Shown here: positions 35,308 to 42,754 of the stretch, piece by piece
How the letters are laid out: each line of letters starts with the position of its first letter
Numbering within the stretch: position 1 is the stretch's first letter
Assembly (NCBI GenBank): GCA_002529645.1
Contig: NAEP01000015.1
Coordinates: forward strand, 1-42,754
Length of the DNA: 42,754 nt
Direction: 5' to 3'
From: Candidatus Lumbricidiphila eiseniae
Lineage (GTDB): Bacteria; Actinomycetota; Actinomycetes; Actinomycetales; Microbacteriaceae
Program-made: the position numbers and the translations under genes
The notes under the pieces: generated by a model
What the model was told of the DNA's origin: nothing
Seen by the model: only the letters and a program-made list of their open reading frames with translations
Database searches by the model: none

Positions 35308-36141
35308 TTATCCCTTAATCGATCCGGCAAGAAGTCCAGACACAAGCTTGCGCTGAATGATCGCGAAGACCAACAGGCTGGGCAGAGTGGTGATGAGTGC
35401 TGTTGCCGCAAGGGGTCCCAGGTTGACGAGCCCTTCAGCCCCGACATATCGCGCAAGAAGAAGCGGTGCTGTCTCGAGAGCGGGGTCTTGGATGATGACC
35501 AGAGCGAAGAAAAACTCGTTCCAGGCTGAGATGAACGAAAACATGATCGTCGCGACAACTCCGGGTGCAAGAAGCGGGAAGATAATTCGCCACAGAACGA
35601 CGGCCCGTGACGCGCCATCGGTCTCGGCGGCTTCCTCAAGTTCTCTCGGAATGGCAGCGATGTAGCTTTGGAGCATCCACAGAGTGAAGGGAAGCGCCCA
35701 CACAACATAGACGAGGATGACCCCGACGAGGGTGTTAATGAGGCCCAGGTTTTTCAGGAGAATGAACACGGGGATGACGATAAGAACGAAGGGGAACACC
35801 TGGCTCACGAGAATCCACCCGATACTCACCGTGCGGACTCTGCTTCGACTTCTTGCAAGAACATAGGACGCGGGTGCCGAAATAAGCGTCGTGATGATCG
35901 CTGTTGCCGTGGCGACGATGAATGAGTTACGCAAGGCCAAGAACAGGTTTGACTGACCGAATGCGATGTGGAAATTTTCGAGCGTCCAGTTCACCGGCAG
36001 GATCGTCGGTATGAGTTTTGTGAGCTCTGGTGGCGATTTGAACGCCGTTGAGAACAGCCAGAGCAGAGGAAATCCGAGGAAGATAATGTACGCACCCAGC
36101 GCGATGTACTGAGCGATGCGCGTTCCGGTTTTTGGTTTCAT
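35308..36141 (-). CDS. Sugar ABC transporter permease, MalG type
   Basis: 277 residues, six helices, with the ATPase-contact loop EAAETDGASRAVVLWRIIFPLLAP. It starts four bases inside the end of the MalF-type gene. Second channel subunit of the importer; no ATPase gene is in the operon, so a shared MsiK-like ATPase elsewhere is presumed. Confidence 0.9.
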   Translation of the reverse strand: MKPKTGTRIAQYIALGAYIIFLGFPLLWLFSTAFKSPPELTKLIPTILPVNWTLENFHIAFGQSNLFLALRNSFIVATATAIITTLISAPASYVLARSRSRVRTVSIGWILVSQVFPFVLIVIPVFILLKNLGLINTLVGVILVYVVWALPFTLWMLQSYIAAIPRELEEAAETDGASRAVVLWRIIFPLLAPGVVATIMFSFISAWNEFFFALVIIQDPALETAPLLLARYVGAEGLVNLGPLAATALITTLPSLLVFAIIQRKLVSGLLAGSIKG

Positions 36142-37076
36142 GCCCTGGCCGCCGACCGTAACTGCCGACGTAGATACAGTCCCAGGATCGCGAGAATGAC
36201 GATGACCATGACATTGCCAAGCGCGGAAGCGTATCCAAATTCACCGTTACCGAATGCCCGCTGGTAGGCAAAAAGCATGGGGAGCAGCGTGCGGCCGCCG
36301 GGGCCACCGTCGGTGAGAACGAAAACGAGTCCGAACGAGTTGAAGTTCCAGATGAAGTCGAGCGCGGTGATGGCGAAGGCCACCGGAGCGATGGAGGGCC
36401 ATGTGACCGCTGTGAACCGCCGCCACGCTCCCGCACCGTCGAGGGAGGCGGCCTCGTGGAGCTCGGCGGGGGTTCCCTGAAGCGCCGCGAGCAGCGTCAC
36501 CGTTGTTTGCGGCATCCCCGCCCACACTCCCACGATGATGACGGCAGGCAGTGCCAGCTCGAAGCTGCCAAGCCAGTTGATGCTGTCTGTGATGAGACCG
36601 AGCGAGTGCAGCATTCCGTTGAGGATTCCAGCATCGGGGTGATAAATAAGTTTCCACAGAATGGCAACAATGACAGACGGCATCGCCCACGGCACGAGCG
36701 CGAGCGGCCGTGCCAGCCACTGGAGTTTGAGCCCCGAGTTGAGCAGCAGCGCAAGCCCCAGTGCGAGAAGGAATTGGATGGCGGTGACAGAGAACGCCCA
36801 GACCAGCCCAATCTGGAATGAGCTCCAGAAGAGCTCGTCCTTGAGCATCTTGACGTAGTTGTCGAACCCATTAAAGCTGAACTGAACGTTCCGGCCCGCA
36901 CGCGCGTCGGTGAACCCAAGCCACACACCGTTCACCAGAGGATAAACGCTGAAGACGACCACGGGAATGAGGCTCGGTACGAGTAGGAGCCACATTCCTC
37001 GGGAGTTGCTTGCGGGTGCCCGAAGTTCGCTCTGTCGACGCCGCGGGCGAGCAAGCGCAACGGGATTTTGTGCCAT
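36138..37076 (-). CDS. Sugar ABC transporter permease, MalF type
   Basis: 312 residues, six helices, contact loop EAASLDGAGAWRRFTAVTWPSIAP. First gene of the nine-gene operon. GAGAGG lies about six bases before ATG 37076. The LacI-type operator begins only 17 bases upstream of the start, so the transcript leader is short. Confidence 0.9.
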   Translation of the reverse strand: MAQNPVALARPRRRQSELRAPASNSRGMWLLLVPSLIPVVVFSVYPLVNGVWLGFTDARAGRNVQFSFNGFDNYVKMLKDELFWSSFQIGLVWAFSVTAIQFLLALGLALLLNSGLKLQWLARPLALVPWAMPSVIVAILWKLIYHPDAGILNGMLHSLGLITDSINWLGSFELALPAVIIVGVWAGMPQTTVTLLAALQGTPAELHEAASLDGAGAWRRFTAVTWPSIAPVAFAITALDFIWNFNSFGLVFVLTDGGPGGRTLLPMLFAYQRAFGNGEFGYASALGNVMVIVILAILGLYLRRQLRSAARA

Positions 37077-37093
37077 CCGATGCCTCTCTGCAC

Positions 37094-37135
37094 AACTGTA
37101 AACGTATACAGTTTGGACGAATAAGAAGGTATCAA
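37094..37135 (-). promoter_or_regulatory. LacI-type operator and overlapping promoter of the ABC/ADP-ribosylglycohydrolase operon
   Basis: AACTGTAAACGTATACAGTT (37094-37113) is a near-perfect 20-base palindrome with the central CG of LacI-family operators; nine of ten half-site bases match. On the minus strand a TTGATA (37135-37130) and TGTATA (37110-37105) are 19 bases apart, so the palindrome covers the -10 region. Repression by the operon's own LacI protein is likely. Confidence 0.68.
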
Positions 37136-37156
37136 GGGAATGTTTATTCTGTCAAC

Positions 37157-37245
37157 TCCGCGCCCACACACCGATGGAAATGTGTCGAATTCATGCAGTA
37201 GCGGGTGCCGGTGGGGGTCCGCGCCCACACACCGATGGGAATGTG
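37157..37245. repeat. Direct repeat pair, 61-base period (locus 5)
   Basis: A 28-base sequence starting TCCGCGCCCACACACCGATG is at 37157-37184 and again at 37218-37245 with one mismatch. The offset is 61 and the spacer 33. Read on the minus strand, CCCAT and GTGGG can pair around a six-base loop, as in type I-E CRISPR repeats, and TTCCC..CG....GGG positions match. It lies between pheT and the ABC operon promoter. Confidence 0.5.
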
Positions 37246-37308
37246 CCCACCACCGGCGCAAGCACCCCACGACCAACACGGGTGTCTCACGATCAGCGCG
37301 ACCGTCGT

Positions 37309-37332
37309 GCACCCGGTGTCGCGAACCGGTGC
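37309..37332 (-). terminator. Possible terminator hairpin after pheT
   Basis: GCACCCGG and CCGGTGC pair imperfectly around a nine-base loop starting two bases after the pheT stop. No T-run follows, so intrinsic termination is doubtful. Confidence 0.3.
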
Positions 37333-37333
37333 C

Positions 37334-40027
37334 CTAACCGCGAACGACCGCGCCAACCCGTTCCGTCGCGACGGCGGCACCGGACAGCTTTGCATCCGAT
37401 GCCTCCGCCGCCGTCAGCGTGCGGTCGGGTGCCCGGAAACGCAGCCCAAACGTGAGACTTTTGGTGCCGATCGGCACCCCCGATCCACGGTAGTCATCAA
37501 CGAGTTCGATCACTTCCAGGAGTTCGCCCGCACCGGCTGCCACCGCCGCCCTGACATCCGCGGCCGGGACATCTATCGCGACCACGAGCGAAAGATCCTG
37601 CGTTGCGGCCGGAAAGGTCCCAACCGCCCGGGCAACAATCCCGTCGGAGGATGCCGCGATGATCTCATCCAGGGCGAGTTCGGCGACCGCGACAACATCG
37701 GGTAGATCGAGTTCGGCGGCGAGCGCGGGCAGCAGTTCCCCGACCCATCCCACGGTGTGAGCACCGACCCGAATGAGGGCAGTACGACCGGGATGCATCG
37801 CCGGGTGGCTGCCCTGTACGAACTCAACTGTTACGCCCACCGCGTGCGCGACGCGACGCACCTCGTCGAGGGCATCGGCAATGCTCGCCGCAACGGTGGG
37901 CTGACCGGGCTGGCGTGGGGTCACCCTGCCGGTAAGCAGCACCGCGAGGTGGCGCGGTTGCGGTGGGATGCCCGCCTGCAGCGCGGCCAGTTCGGTGGCA
38001 GAAGGCAGGCGCTCACCCGAGGGCAGGGTTGCTGAGCCGTACTCGCTGTCGGCGGCGGGCAAGAAAACAAGACCCTGCTCAAAGAGCGAGATATCCGTGA
38101 GCCCACGCGCCCGGTTCCGCCGCGCGGCAGCGATGAGCCCCGGCAGCAACGAGCGGCGTAACAGCCCCGTGGTCTGGTCGAGCGGGTTTGCGAGACGAAT
38201 GGATGCCACACCGCCGCTGTGCGCGCGCATCGGAGTCTCAAAAGTCGTGACCGCGTGCGCGGCGACTCCGAACACGGCGTTCTCTGCCTCGGTGGCAAAC
38301 GGAAACGTGAGCACTTCGACCGACCCCGCCGCGGCCAGTGCGTCGGCAGCCTGCCGACGCAGTCTCTGAGCGCGAGTGAGACCACGACCCGGTGGCGCGA
38401 CCGGCAGCACCGACGGAATACGGTCGTAGCCGGTGAGCCGAGCAACCTCCTCCGCAAGCTCAGCGCACCCGGTCAAATCCGGCCGCCACGACGGCGGTGT
38501 GACACAGAACCCACTCGCGGTCTCGGTCACGGTTGCACCAATCTGGCTGAGCGTGCCCACAATCTCACCGGTCGAATAGTCAGCGCCAGTCCGGTTTGCG
38601 ATGTAGTCAGCGGGCAGATCAATGACCCGTGCGACACCCGCAGAACTCCCGGCACCAGCAACGGGGTCGTTCCCGCCGCCAGCGGCGCCCACCACCTCAG
38701 CACCGCTCGCCCCTCGCACAACGGTCCCGGGTTCGGCAACCCCACCCGCGTACTTCACCATCAAGTGTGCCACCCGCGCGGTTGCCGCTTCCGCAATCTC
38801 CGGGTCTACCCCGCGTTCAAAGCGGCGGGATGCCTCGCTCGGCACCCTGTGCCGCCGCGCGGTGCGCGCGATCGAAACGGGGTCGAAGTGCGCCGCCTCG
38901 ATAAGCACGTTGCGCGTGCTGTCTCGCAGCTCGGTGTCGGCACCTCCCATGACACCAGCAAGCCCAATCGGACCCCGGTCGTCCGTGATAATCAGATCCT
39001 CCGGGTGGAGTGCGCGCTCTTTCTCGTCAAGCGTTGTGAGCGTGTCGCCCGCGCGCGCGCGCCGCACGGTGATGCCGCCGCGCAGCGCGTCGAGGTCATA
39101 ACCGTGAACCGGTTGCCCGATCTCAAGCATGACGTAGTTCGTGATGTCAACGAGCAGTGAACGGGATCGGATGCCCGCGAGCGCGAGTCGGGACACCATC
39201 CGCGGCGGTGTCGGGCGGCTCGCGTCGACACCGCGCACGATGCGAGTGGCAAACACGGATATCCCGGTGCGGCCACGAATCGGATTATCATCGGCGAGCG
39301 TGACCGGGAAGAAGCGGGAAACACACGCCGCACCGTCGGAGATGGCATCAGCAGTACCGGTCTGCCCAACACACCCACCACCCAGCCCCACGACATCGGC
39401 CACCGCCACCGGATCACGAAAGGTCGCCCCGGTTGCGTGCGAGTACTCGCGCGCAACCCCGCGGATCGAGAGGGCGTAGCCACGATCGGGGGTGACGTTG
39501 ATCTCCACGGCTGCGTCATCCAGGCCCAGCAGTGGCAGCGCGCTGCTGCCCACCGGGGCATCCTGCAACCCCAGCGTCACAAGCCGGATAATGCCGGCGT
39601 GGTCATCGCCGAGACCGAGCTCTCGGGCCGATGCCATCATGCCGTCCGACACATGACCGTACGTTTTGCGTGCGGAAATCGGGAATGGCCCGGGCAGCAC
39701 CGCGCCCGGCAGCGTCACCACAACCCGGTCACCGACTATAAAATTGCTCGCGCCACAGACAATTCCGCGCACCGCGTCGCCGCCGTCAATCGCGCGCTCC
39801 CCCTCGGGTGCAACCTGCACCTGACACCACCGAATGGTCTTGCCATTGGACTGAGGTTCTTCGACAAACGAGAGCACCTCCCCGACAACAATCGGTCCCT
39901 GGGTATCGCCGCCGTGCACTCCCTCTTCTTCCAGTCCCACCCGCACGAGCGCCGCGTGCACCTCTTCTGGTGTTGTTCCCGGCGCGAGGTCAACAAACTC
40001 GGCCAGCCATGAAAGCGGAACCCGCAT
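37334..40027 (-). CDS. pheT: Phenylalanyl-tRNA synthetase beta subunit
   Basis: 897 residues, somewhat longer than the usual 800-850. Begins MRVPLSWLAEFVDL; a tRNA-binding (EMAP-like) domain lies at about 40-165, then B3/B4 editing (PSEASRRFERGVDPE), the B5 domain and core, and a C-terminal anticodon-binding FDX-ACB domain (FPAATQDLSLVVAIDV). With PheS it forms the cytoplasmic alpha2-beta2 enzyme that charges tRNA-Phe. ATG 40027 overlaps the pheS stop by one base (TGATG); a GTG three bases earlier is an alternative. G/A-rich insertions between domains explain the length. Confidence 0.95.
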   Translation of the reverse strand: MRVPLSWLAEFVDLAPGTTPEEVHAALVRVGLEEEGVHGGDTQGPIVVGEVLSFVEEPQSNGKTIRWCQVQVAPEGERAIDGGDAVRGIVCGASNFIVGDRVVVTLPGAVLPGPFPISARKTYGHVSDGMMASARELGLGDDHAGIIRLVTLGLQDAPVGSSALPLLGLDDAAVEINVTPDRGYALSIRGVAREYSHATGATFRDPVAVADVVGLGGGCVGQTGTADAISDGAACVSRFFPVTLADDNPIRGRTGISVFATRIVRGVDASRPTPPRMVSRLALAGIRSRSLLVDITNYVMLEIGQPVHGYDLDALRGGITVRRARAGDTLTTLDEKERALHPEDLIITDDRGPIGLAGVMGGADTELRDSTRNVLIEAAHFDPVSIARTARRHRVPSEASRRFERGVDPEIAEAATARVAHLMVKYAGGVAEPGTVVRGASGAEVVGAAGGGNDPVAGAGSSAGVARVIDLPADYIANRTGADYSTGEIVGTLSQIGATVTETASGFCVTPPSWRPDLTGCAELAEEVARLTGYDRIPSVLPVAPPGRGLTRAQRLRRQAADALAAAGSVEVLTFPFATEAENAVFGVAAHAVTTFETPMRAHSGGVASIRLANPLDQTTGLLRRSLLPGLIAAARRNRARGLTDISLFEQGLVFLPAADSEYGSATLPSGERLPSATELAALQAGIPPQPRHLAVLLTGRVTPRQPGQPTVAASIADALDEVRRVAHAVGVTVEFVQGSHPAMHPGRTALIRVGAHTVGWVGELLPALAAELDLPDVVAVAELALDEIIAASSDGIVARAVGTFPAATQDLSLVVAIDVPAADVRAAVAAGAGELLEVIELVDDYRGSGVPIGTKSLTFGLRFRAPDRTLTAAEASDAKLSGAAVATERVGAVVRG

Positions 40028-41061
40028 CACACCACCATCCCGAACTGCTGCGAGAACCGGATGTCGCCCTCGGCCATGTCCCGCATGTCTTGCACACCGT
40101 TGCGGAGCATAAGACCGCGCTCCACCCCCATCCCAAACGCAAACCCGCTGTATTCGTCAGGGTCAATTCCCGCCGAGCGAAGAACGTGGGGATGCACCAT
40201 CCCGCAGCCACCCCACTCGATCCACCGCGCACCGCCCGCAAACGTGGGGTGCCAGAAATCAAGTTCGGCGCTCGGTTCCGTGAAGGGGAAGTAGCTGGGA
40301 CGCAGGCGGATCATCGCTTCCGGTCCAAAAATTGCCTTGACGAAGTGATCGAGGGTGCCCTTCAGGTGAGCCATGGTGAGCCCGTGATCAACCGCAATGC
40401 CCTCGAACTGGGTGAACACCGGCAGATGGGTTGCGTCGAACTCATCTGTTCGGAAAACGCGCCCGGGCGCGAGCACGTAGAGCGGCAGGGGGCGTTCAAG
40501 CATTGAGCGCACCTGCACCGGGCTCGTGTGTGTGCGCAAAACAAGATGGTGTTCGGGGGGGTCAATAAAAAATGTGTCCTGCATCGCGCGCGCCGGATGG
40601 TCGGCGTCGAAGTTCAGCGCATCAAAGTTGAACCACTCGCTCTCCAGCTCCGGCCCCTCGGCGATCTCCCACCCCATGCCAACAAAGACGTCGCACACCC
40701 GGTCTTGTAGAAGAGAAAGGGGATGCCTCGCTCCCTCCCGAAAACGCGAGGGCAACGCCGTGACATCCACCCGCTCTGCCGTAAGCCGTGCCGCCTGTTC
40801 GGCCGCGTTAATCTCGGCTTCGCGGTCTTTCAGGGCCTGCGCGACCCGACCGCGAGCACCGCCGACGAGCTTGCCAAGCGCGGCTTTCTTCTCTGGTGGC
40901 GCGTCGCGCAACTGTGCGTTGAGGTGTGCAAGCGGAGATTTGTCGCCGGTGTGCTCGGTCGCCACTGTCTTGAGAGCGGCAGAACTAGACGCACCGCTGA
41001 TTGCGGCGAGCGCGGCGTCAACGGCGTGCTGAACGTGGGAGTCAGAAATGCCTTGGGACAC
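40027..41061 (-). CDS. pheS: Phenylalanyl-tRNA synthetase alpha subunit
   Basis: 344 residues. An N-terminal helical coiled-coil region (1-100) is followed by the class II core: motif 2 RTDEFDATHLPVFTQFEG and motif 3 GFAFGMGVERGLMLRNGVQDMR, plus the WIEWGGCGMVHP block. Normal length. GTG start at 41061 with a weak ribosome binding site. First gene of the pheST operon; I saw no attenuator or T-box in the 100 bases upstream. Confidence 0.95.
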   Translation of the reverse strand: MSQGISDSHVQHAVDAALAAISGASSSAALKTVATEHTGDKSPLAHLNAQLRDAPPEKKAALGKLVGGARGRVAQALKDREAEINAAEQAARLTAERVDVTALPSRFREGARHPLSLLQDRVCDVFVGMGWEIAEGPELESEWFNFDALNFDADHPARAMQDTFFIDPPEHHLVLRTHTSPVQVRSMLERPLPLYVLAPGRVFRTDEFDATHLPVFTQFEGIAVDHGLTMAHLKGTLDHFVKAIFGPEAMIRLRPSYFPFTEPSAELDFWHPTFAGGARWIEWGGCGMVHPHVLRSAGIDPDEYSGFAFGMGVERGLMLRNGVQDMRDMAEGDIRFSQQFGMVV

Positions 41062-41162
41062 AGGGATCGAGTCTACCGGGACAGCACTGCTACTGCACGG
41101 GGGCGGGAGGTTGTGGGGTTCGGGCCGGTGACGGTGCGAAGGGCGTATGGTTCTGGTCGTAG

Positions 41163-41485
41163 ATGTTCAGCGACTTGAGGAACCGAGAGGTCCAGGACGT
41201 GCTTATCGCTGTTTGTGACCGGCTCGAGTAGGGGCTGCCCGAGGCAATCGTGACAATCTGGGAACGCACGCCTCGTGCGGCAGTGCGTCAGGCGCCTGGT
41301 CCGGAACTTGCTGCGCTACACGGGTCGGCGGCACCGCGGTGGGATCGTGAAAGCACCCATACTTATCTATACAGCCTCGTCCGAGCAAGCGGCAAAGGAC
41401 CGATTCAAAGAACTCGCTACGGAACGGGACGGCCGTTACCGGGCGATCGTGAAGCTCTGGGAGTTCGCATCTCTACCTCCTGACC
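41163..41485 (+). mobile_element. IS256-family transposase remnant
   Basis: From ATG 41163 the frames read MFSDLRNREVQDVLIAVCD, then after an in-frame stop GLPEAIVTIWERT, then VRRLVRNLLRYTGRRHRGGIVKAP and SEQAAKDRFKELATERDGRYRAIVKLWE. This is the mid-to-late part of an IS256 (mutator-type) transposase with stops and frameshifts. Neither end of the element is evident. Confidence 0.7.
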
Positions 41486-41736
41486 CGGTCCCCCAACCCA
41501 ACCAGCAACGACAGGACACGCTGGGTAGTCAGATTCGGGAAGCGTCGGGTGGTCGAGAAACTCGGGCTCAGAGCCATCCCTGCGACCTCTCACTCCCAGG
41601 AAACCTAAAGGAAGGGACACAATCTCTCACCCTCCTCACAGGTGATTGGTGTCCTTTTGGATGTAGAATATCCCTGTATATGGGTTGTTTGTACCTAATA
41701 TCCGTATTTGTGCTGTGTGGCATGAAGGAGTGTGTT
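41486..41736. other. Gene-free stretch between IS256 remnant and small ORF
   Basis: About 250 bases with no recognisable coding or structural feature. It may hold the promoter for the secreted-protein genes that follow; the A/T-rich segment near 41665-41710 is the likeliest place. Confidence 0.35.
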
Positions 41737-42099
41737 GTGAGAGCTGTGTTGCTGTCTCCTGTTGTGGTGGACTCGCGCGAGCAAGTGTTGCGTGACGGGT
41801 GCGAGAAAACCCCGCCTGGGTGGCGCTGCTCCGGGATGGTGAAAAATTTGGGAGACAGTTCGGAATTGTTGATCACGGTGTCTTTCACAGATGAACACAC
41901 GACGGTCATTGATCTCACGCAGACAACGATTCAGATGGGGACGGAAACTCAGGTGGGGCGGGGTGCTAAGAAGTCGCGTGGCACCACACCCACTATGAGG
42001 TGTGTGTTGGCAAGAGCGAGAAAGAGAGTGAAACAACCCGGTACAGCCAAGAGTTCTTGCAGGCTGGATGCGCTCAGAGACAGGAGCGTGTGCTCATGA
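41737..42099 (+). CDS. Unrecognised small protein upstream of the YVTN gene
   Basis: 120 residues from GTG 41737, which has a good AAGGAG site six bases before. Its TGA overlaps the ATG of the next gene (ATGA), supporting a real coupled gene. The middle (GWRCSGMVKNLGDSSELLITVSFTDEHTTVIDL) looks like a small beta-sandwich in the style of FxLYD domains, but the C-terminus is basic and atypical. No signal peptide is clear. Function unknown. Confidence 0.45.
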   Translation: MRAVLLSPVVVDSREQVLRDGCEKTPPGWRCSGMVKNLGDSSELLITVSFTDEHTTVIDLTQTTIQMGTETQVGRGAKKSRGTTPTMRCVLARARKRVKQPGTAKSSCRLDALRDRSVCS

Positions 42100-42754
42100 G
42101 AGTACCGACCAGGAAACACCGTGTGGGGATAGTAATCGTCATGATCGCGGCGGCAGCGTTGACAACAATCGGGATGGTACCGATGAACACACACACAACC
42201 GCTGCTGCACTCGGCCAAAACGGAACGAGCGCACCGGGCGCTCTCTCCTCGCGCCTGAGCGATAACGACACCGTCACCAACACCATCACCGTCGGCACGC
42301 GCCCGTACGGGGTGGCGGTTACACCAGATGGGAGCACCGCATACGTCACCAACGTCGAGTCGAATTCGGTGTCGAGGATCGACACGGCCACCGGAACAGT
42401 CACCAACACCATCACCGTCGGCACGAACCCGTTCGGGGTGGCGGTCACACCGGACGGGAGCACCGCATACGTCACCAACTGGGGATCGAATTCGGTGTCG
42501 AGAATTGACACCGCCACCGGAACAGTCACCAAAACCATCACCGTCGGCACGCGCCCGTACGGGGTGGCGGTTACACCGGATGGGAACACCGCATACGTCA
42601 CCAACTGGGGGTCGGGTTCGGTGTCGAGAATTGACACGGCCACCGGAACAGTCACCAAAACCATCACCGTCGGCACCACCCCGTTCGGGGTGGCGGTGAC
42701 ACCGGATGGGAACACCGCATACGTCACCAACTGGGGGTCAAATTCGGTGTCGAG
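42096..42754 (+). CDS. Secreted YVTN-family beta-propeller protein (3' end outside the window)
   Basis: At least 219 residues, open at the window's end. The N-terminus has a basic start (MRVPTRKHR) and a hydrophobic core (IVIVMIAAAALTTIG), a probable signal peptide. From residue 59 identical-looking 42-residue repeats begin (42270, 42396, 42522, 42648), each with VTNTITVGT, PYGVAVTPDG and TAYVTN. YVTN repeats form propeller blades in surface or secreted proteins; the role is often adhesion or unknown. DNA identity between the 126-base units is very high, so repeat number may vary between strains. Confidence 0.85.
   Translation, partial: MRVPTRKHRVGIVIVMIAAAALTTIGMVPMNTHTTAAALGQNGTSAPGALSSRLSDNDTVTNTITVGTRPYGVAVTPDGSTAYVTNVESNSVSRIDTATGTVTNTITVGTNPFGVAVTPDGSTAYVTNWGSNSVSRIDTATGTVTKTITVGTRPYGVAVTPDGNTAYVTNWGSGSVSRIDTATGTVTKTITVGTTPFGVAVTPDGNTAYVTNWGSNSVS
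42270..42754 (+). repeat. 126-base tandem coding repeats
   Basis: Three complete 126-base units start at 42270, 42396 and 42522, and a fourth starts at 42648 and is cut by the window end. They differ by scattered single bases and by alternating CGCCCGTAC and AACCCGTTC or ACCCCGTTC blocks. Each unit is one YVTN blade. Confidence 0.9.

Noticed and set aside
41062-41162. A leader attenuator or T-box before pheS.
   Set aside because: No terminator hairpin with T-run, no leader peptide with a Phe run and no T-box core sequence could be found.
1-42754. tRNA or rRNA genes.
   Set aside because: I looked for T-arm consensus and CCA-proximal stems while reading and found none; a covariance search would be needed to exclude them fully.

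Overview
The window looks like a chromosomal segment of a high-GC Gram-positive actinobacterium. A Micrococcales/Microbacteriaceae-type organism is my inference from protein style, the many GTG starts, ATGA overlaps between genes and the lipoprotein signals; no rRNA or tRNA gene is present to prove it. Genes are dense and mostly on the minus strand.

Layout. 1-1121: gene-free and repeat-rich, with a CRISPR-like array (28-base repeats, 61-base period, no cas gene) and two further repeat pairs with the same 61-base period. 1122-3984: cell-surface glycan genes (DUF2304 protein and GT2 glycosyltransferase, divergent from a DUF2142 membrane protein). 4067-19694: a large locus for using hydroxyproline- or proline-containing peptides. 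On the minus strand it runs from a peptide-binding lipoprotein through a fused DppDF ATPase, two permeases, an Xaa-Pro aminopeptidase, a GntR/FCD regulator, a three-subunit D-amino-acid (D-hydroxyproline) dehydrogenase and a DapA-type deaminase to a proline racemase/hydroxyproline epimerase. A divergent plus-strand pair holds a second racemase-family enzyme and an ornithine-cyclodeaminase-like reductase. Near-identical palindromes in front of the dehydrogenase genes and in the divergent promoter suggest one regulon.

19710-25157: a small membrane protein, a MacB-type ABC exporter, an MFS transporter, and ruins of a biosynthetic cluster (a ketosynthase pseudogene and the tail of an adenylate-forming ligase). 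25158-26085: remnants of IS481, IS3 and IS630 elements. 26082-37076: a nine-gene minus-strand operon behind a LacI-type operator (20 bp, 37094-37113). It encodes a sugar-type ABC importer, two ADP-ribosylglycohydrolase-family enzymes, the LacI regulator, a glycoside-hydrolase-like/SUMF fusion protein, a class III CoA-transferase and a CitE-like lyase. This is the best candidate for an undescribed catabolic system. 37334-41061: pheS-pheT. 41163-41485: an IS256 remnant. 41737 to the end: a small unknown ORF overlapping a secreted YVTN beta-propeller gene that runs off the window.

The five 61-base-period repeat loci, all mainly intergenic and each with a different repeat sequence, are the most unusual non-coding signal.
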